NCBI RefSeq assembly: GCF_011299575.1
Contig: NZ_CP049863.1
Coordinates: 682,001 to 746,000, forward strand
Length of the DNA: 64,000 bases
Source of the DNA: Leucobacter viscericola
GTDB lineage: Bacteria > Actinomycetota > Actinomycetes > Actinomycetales > Microbacteriaceae
Direction: 5' to 3'
Shown here: positions 59,600 through 64,000 of the stretch, piece by piece
Layout: each line of letters opens with the position of its first letter
How positions within the stretch are numbered: position 1 is the stretch's first letter
Made by a program: the position numbers and the translations under genes
Notes under the pieces: model-generated
What the model saw: only the letters and a program-made list of their open reading frames with translations
Database searches by the model: none
Told to the model about the DNA's origin: nothing

Positions 59600-59663
59600 A
59601 GAGAGCACTGCTCTTGCAATTCAGGCCAGCCTAACCTACTATCGAGAGAGCACCGCTCTCTCG
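59600..59663. promoter_or_regulatory. Two TetR operators between divergent genes
   Basis: AGAGAGC-ACT-GCTCTT (59600-59615) and CGAGAGAGC-ACC-GCTCTCTCG (59643-59663) share the GAGAGCAC-GCTCT core and have centres 45 bases apart. Both lie in the region between the divergent TetR and epimerase starts. Confidence 0.8.
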
Positions 59664-59679
59664 ACCCAGAAAAGACATC

Positions 59680-60606
59680 ATGAACGACACATCTCACCAC
59701 CTCGTCATCGGCGCGGGTCAAATCGGATCCGAGCTCACGCGTCAGCTCCTCAAGCGCGGCGACACCGTAACCGTTGCAACGCGCAGCGGCACGGTCATCC
59801 CCGGAGCACACGCAATTTCGCTCGATGCCTCCGACACGGCGGCGGTCACCGAGGCTCAGCTCGGCACCGCCACAACGTTCCTGTGCACAAACCCGCCCTA
59901 CAAAAGCTGGCCCACCGATTGGCCGCCCATCTTCGCAGCTGCTATCGCGTCGGCCAAAGCGTCGGGATCCCGCCTCGTAGCCATGGGCAATCTTTACGGC
60001 TACGGAAAAGCAACGATGCCGATGACAGAGCACACGCCCTTTCACCCGGTCGACACCAAGGGAGAAGTGCGCACCGAGGGCTGGCGGCAGGTACTCAAAG
60101 CCCACGAGCGCGGCGACATCACCGCGGCCGAGGTTCGGGCGAGCGACTACATTGGCCCCTTTGCGGACGCGACCTCTCACGTCGGCAAGAGGTTCTTTGG
60201 GCCGATCCTGAACTCCAAGACCGCCAGGGTTATCGGCGATCCCGAACTCCCTCACTCCTGGAGCTACCTGCCAGACATCGCAAGGACGCTCATCGCGGCA
60301 GCGGACGTTGAGGATCGTAACGACTGGGGCCGAGCCTGGGTGGTGCCGAGCACCACCCGAAGCCGCGTCGAAATCGCCACGGAGATTAACGAGGCGTTCA
60401 ACACGAACGGAAAGGCAGCCCGGCTCCCCCGAGCCATGCTCCGCCTAGCGGGAATGTTCGACGCCAACATCAAAGAGGTCGAGCGCAGCAGCTATCAGTT
60501 CGAGATGCCGTTTATCGTTGACTCCACCGAGACCGAGCGCACGCTGGGCGTACGCTCGACCCCGTGGAAAGACGTCATTCAGACGACCGGCGCCTCCTAC
60601 CTTTGA
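59680..60606 (+). CDS. NAD-dependent epimerase/dehydratase family protein
   Basis: A 308-residue protein. LVIGAGQIGSELTRQLLKRG is the nucleotide-binding loop. The Tyr of the usual YxxxK motif may be in NLYGYGKATM (residues about 108-117). The middle has TEGWRQVLKAHERGDITAAE and the substrate-binding half ends ENPYQFEM-like SSYQFEMPFIV. It could reduce a ketone, aldehyde or epoxide-type substrate under TetR control. Confidence 0.83.
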   Translation: MNDTSHHLVIGAGQIGSELTRQLLKRGDTVTVATRSGTVIPGAHAISLDASDTAAVTEAQLGTATTFLCTNPPYKSWPTDWPPIFAAAIASAKASGSRLVAMGNLYGYGKATMPMTEHTPFHPVDTKGEVRTEGWRQVLKAHERGDITAAEVRASDYIGPFADATSHVGKRFFGPILNSKTARVIGDPELPHSWSYLPDIARTLIAAADVEDRNDWGRAWVVPSTTRSRVEIATEINEAFNTNGKAARLPRAMLRLAGMFDANIKEVERSSYQFEMPFIVDSTETERTLGVRSTPWKDVIQTTGASYL

Positions 60607-60622
60607 GAACGGCGCCAGCTAG

Positions 60623-63180
60623 CTACTCCCGCAGTTTTGCGCCGAACGCGAGCTCGGCCGCGGCGACACCGGCGAGACGAGCTTCGCTCGCCTCTTCGGC
60701 CTTCAACGTGCGGTCGGGCGCGCGGAAGCGAAGTGCGAAGGTGAGCGCCTTCTGCCCCTCTTCGATGCCGGTACCACGGTAGTCGTCGACAATGCGAGCA
60801 CCCTCAAGCAGCTCTCCCGCTCCGGCCCGAACAACGGCCAGCACGTCACCGGCCGGTACGTCGGCCGCCAGCACAAGCGTCAGATCCTGCGTTGCCGCGG
60901 GATAGGTCGACAGCTGGCTCGTCTGCGGCTCGCGCGCGGCAAGCTCAATAACGCGGTCGAGATCGAGTTCGAACGCTGCAACACGACCGGGCAGGTGATG
61001 ATCTGCGACCAGCTCAGGCAGCAGCTCACCTGCGACACCGACAACCTCGAGGCCATCATCTACGGCCACGCACAACTCTGCCGTGCGGCCCGGGTGGAAC
61101 GCACGGTGTTCGCCCTGGCAAACAACGAGCTCTGCCGATACCGCACCGGCAACGATGCGGGCCGCGTCGAGCGCGTCAGCCCAATCAGCAACGCGCGCGG
61201 CCTCGCCCGGCTGCTTTGCGACGGTGTCGCCGAGCAGCAGACCGGCAGCCCGAAGCGGCTGCGCTGGGATCGAGGCATCAAGCTGCGCCAGCACATCATC
61301 CGAGGGCTTCTCCGCGAGCGGCGGCACAGTCTCGGTGCCGAGCTCATCGGCGGAAGAGAAGGGCACATACACGGCCCCAAACTCCACGAGCGAAAGATCG
61401 GTCAGCCCGCGCGATACGTTGCGCTGTGCCGCAGACACAAGCCCGGGCAGCAACGAGCGTCGCATGAATGGTGCTTCGCCATCGAGCGGATTCGCGAGGC
61501 GGATCGCGGGAACGGTCCCTTCGATCGCCTCGGCACCGACACCAAACGCGTCAAGCTGCGCGCGTCCCACAAACGGGTAGCTTTGCACCTCGTCGAGGCC
61601 AGCGGCGGTGATAACGTTCGCGGCACGACGACGCAGGCGCTGCGCACGCGACAGGCCACGACCAGCGGGAGCCACGGGAAGCAACGACGGGATCCGGTCG
61701 TATCCGACGATCCTCGCGACCTCTTCGATCAGGTCAACGTCGCGCACCAGGTCCGAACGCCAGCTTGGCGGCGTGACGAGCAGCTCGCCTGCGGCACCCT
61801 CGACAACCGTGCAGCCGATCATCTCGATCGCGGCGCGCGACTCGGCATCGGTGTAGTCGGCCCCCATAATCCCGTTGACGCGGGCAAGCGACAGGCGAAT
61901 ATCGGCGGGCTCCCACGGCGCGACGATGTCAGCGCCGAGCGCGTCGACGGTGCCGCCGGCAAACTCGACCAGCAGATCAACCATGCGCTGTGCTGCGGCG
62001 GCAGCTACGAGCGGATCAACCCCGCGCTCGAAGCGCTTTGAGGCCTCACTCGGCAGCTTGTGACGGCGCGAGGTGCGCGCGATCGACACGGGATCAAACG
62101 TCGCCGCCTCGATAAGAATGTCGGTAGTTTCGTCGCTGGTCTTGGTCGACTGGCCGCCCATCACACCGGCGAGGCCGATGACCCCTGACTCGTCCGTGAT
62201 GAGCAGATCCTCGGGGTCAAGCTTGCGCTCCTGCTCGTCGAGCGTGACGAGCGTCTCGCCCGGCTTGGCGCGGCGCACGGTGATGCCACCGGTCAGCTTC
62301 GCGAGGTCGTAGGCGTGCAGCGGCGAGCCGAGCTCGAGCATCACGTAGTTTGAGATGTCGACGGGCAGCGACAGCGCGCGGATGCCGGCGAGCTGCAGGC
62401 GCGCCACCATCCAGGCGGGGGTCGGCCGGGTCGCGTCGATCCCGCGCACTACACGAGCAATGAAGCCGGAGGCGCCTACACGGCCGCGGATCGGCGCATC
62501 ATCAGCAATGGTGACCGGGAAACCCGAGGCCACCACGGGTGATACGGCGAGGGCGGGATCGCGGAAGTCTGCACCCGTCGAGTGTGCGTACTCGCGGGCA
62601 ACGCCGCGGATCGAAAACGCGTAGCCGCGATCCGGAGTCACATTGATTTCGACCGCGGTCTGGTCGAGTCCCAGCAGCGCGAGCGCGTCGGTGCCAACCT
62701 CGGGCACGGCATCGCCCGTGAACCCAAAGCGCGAAAGCACGATGATGCCGTCGTGGTCTTCACCGAGCGTCAGCTCCTTCGCGGAAGCGATCATGCCGTC
62801 GGAGACGTGACCGTAGGTCTTGCGCGCTGCAATCTTGAAGTCACCGGGCAGCACGGCGCCGGGCAGGGTCACCACAACCTTGTCGCCGGGGACGAAGTTG
62901 TGAGCGCCACAGACAATGCCTCGCACATCTTCGCCGCCGTCGGCAGCCTTCGCGCCCTCGGGAGCGACACGAACCGTGCACCAGTTGATGGTCTTGCCGT
63001 TCGACTGCGGCTCGGGCTCCTGCGTGAGCACCTCGCCGACCACAATCGGGCCGGTCAGGTCGAAGCGGCGAATCGATTCCTCTTCAAAACCAACACGCAC
63101 GAGATCGGCGTGCACCTGCTCGGGGGTCGTGTCTGTGGGCAGTGAGACGAACTCACCGAGCCAGCTGAGTGGTACGCGCA

Positions 63181-63181
<1 letters not shown>
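60623..63181 (-). CDS. pheT: Phenylalanyl-tRNA synthetase beta subunit
   Basis: An 852-residue subunit of the alpha2-beta2 enzyme. Visible parts: N-terminal OB-fold (residues about 40-150, PGAVLPGDFKIAARKTYGHV), B3/B4 editing region, B5 (ARVNGIMGADYTDAESRAAI), the core (DLVRDVDLIEEVARIVGYDR; LPGLVSAAQRN) and a C-terminal anticodon-binding ferredoxin-like domain (STYPAATQDLTLVLAADVPA). Its ATG overlaps the pheS stop (TAATG at 63183-63179). Confidence 0.95.

Positions 63182-64000
<819 letters not shown>

Noticed and set aside
60995..62041. Plus-strand frame of 348 codons opposite pheT
   Set aside because: It is a high-GC shadow of pheT with no family pattern.

Overview
The window comes from a high-GC actinobacterium, most likely a member of the Microbacteriaceae (Leucobacter- or Microbacterium-like). 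This rests on the codon bias, the actinobacterial DapC/DapD/DapE succinylase genes, a DUF3117 gene, TatB, a 7Fe ferredoxin next to DapC, and an Mrp protein without the CxxC motif. No 16S rRNA is present, so the genus is an inference.

Positions 1 to about 25.4 kb hold most of a tailed siphovirus-type prophage, transcribed leftward (minus strand). From right to left it has: a set of very small early or accessory genes (25.3-23.3 kb); a lower-GC two-gene cargo with a nucleotidyltransferase-like DUF6932 protein (23.2-21.7 kb); a second set of small genes and an HNH nuclease (21.5-19.9 kb); the terminase pair, portal and MuF-like protein (19.7-15.4 kb); scaffold, major capsid and head-tail joining proteins (15.4-12.3 kb); major tail protein and frameshifted tail chaperones (12.1-10.7 kb); a 1285-residue tape measure with an M23 peptidase (10.4-6.5 kb); distal and minor tail proteins (6.5-0.9 kb); and an M23 endolysin followed by a coiled-coil protein cut by the left edge. 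Integrase, repressor and replication genes are not visible and may lie left of the window. At least six intrinsic terminators sit inside this single-direction gene array.

The prophage right end (25.3-25.9 kb) has no convincing gene. It contains tandem minus-strand terminators and a dense series of perfect or near-perfect dyads, ending in an 11-bp repeat present three times. This is the most unexplained stretch of the window.

From 25.9 to 39.8 kb the chromosome resembles the conserved actinobacterial block known from M. tuberculosis Rv1177-Rv1232c: MgtE_N/CBS protein, DUF1003, Mrp, TatB, O-methyltransferase, DUF3117, divergent dapE/dapD, an ABC exporter, citrate synthase, dapC and ferredoxin. 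From 39.8 to 47.7 kb are a GH65 disaccharide phosphorylase with its beta-phosphoglucomutase, an orphan prepilin peptidase, a metallo-beta-lactamase-fold hydrolase and the argC-argJ-argB operon. argC is broken by an apparent one-base deletion. A FitAB-type toxin-antitoxin pair follows at 47.8-48.5 kb.

From 48.6 to 55.7 kb is a short-chain acyl catabolic region: enoyl-CoA hydratase, 3-hydroxyisobutyrate dehydrogenase and acyl-CoA dehydrogenase (valine/isobutyrate degradation), next to a gntR-prpD-prpB-prpC methylcitrate operon that would consume the resulting propionyl-CoA. The right end has a VanZ-like membrane protein, two VOC/PhnB-like proteins, a TetR-controlled divergent pair of NAD(P)-binding proteins, and pheT-pheS. 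pheS is cut by the right edge.
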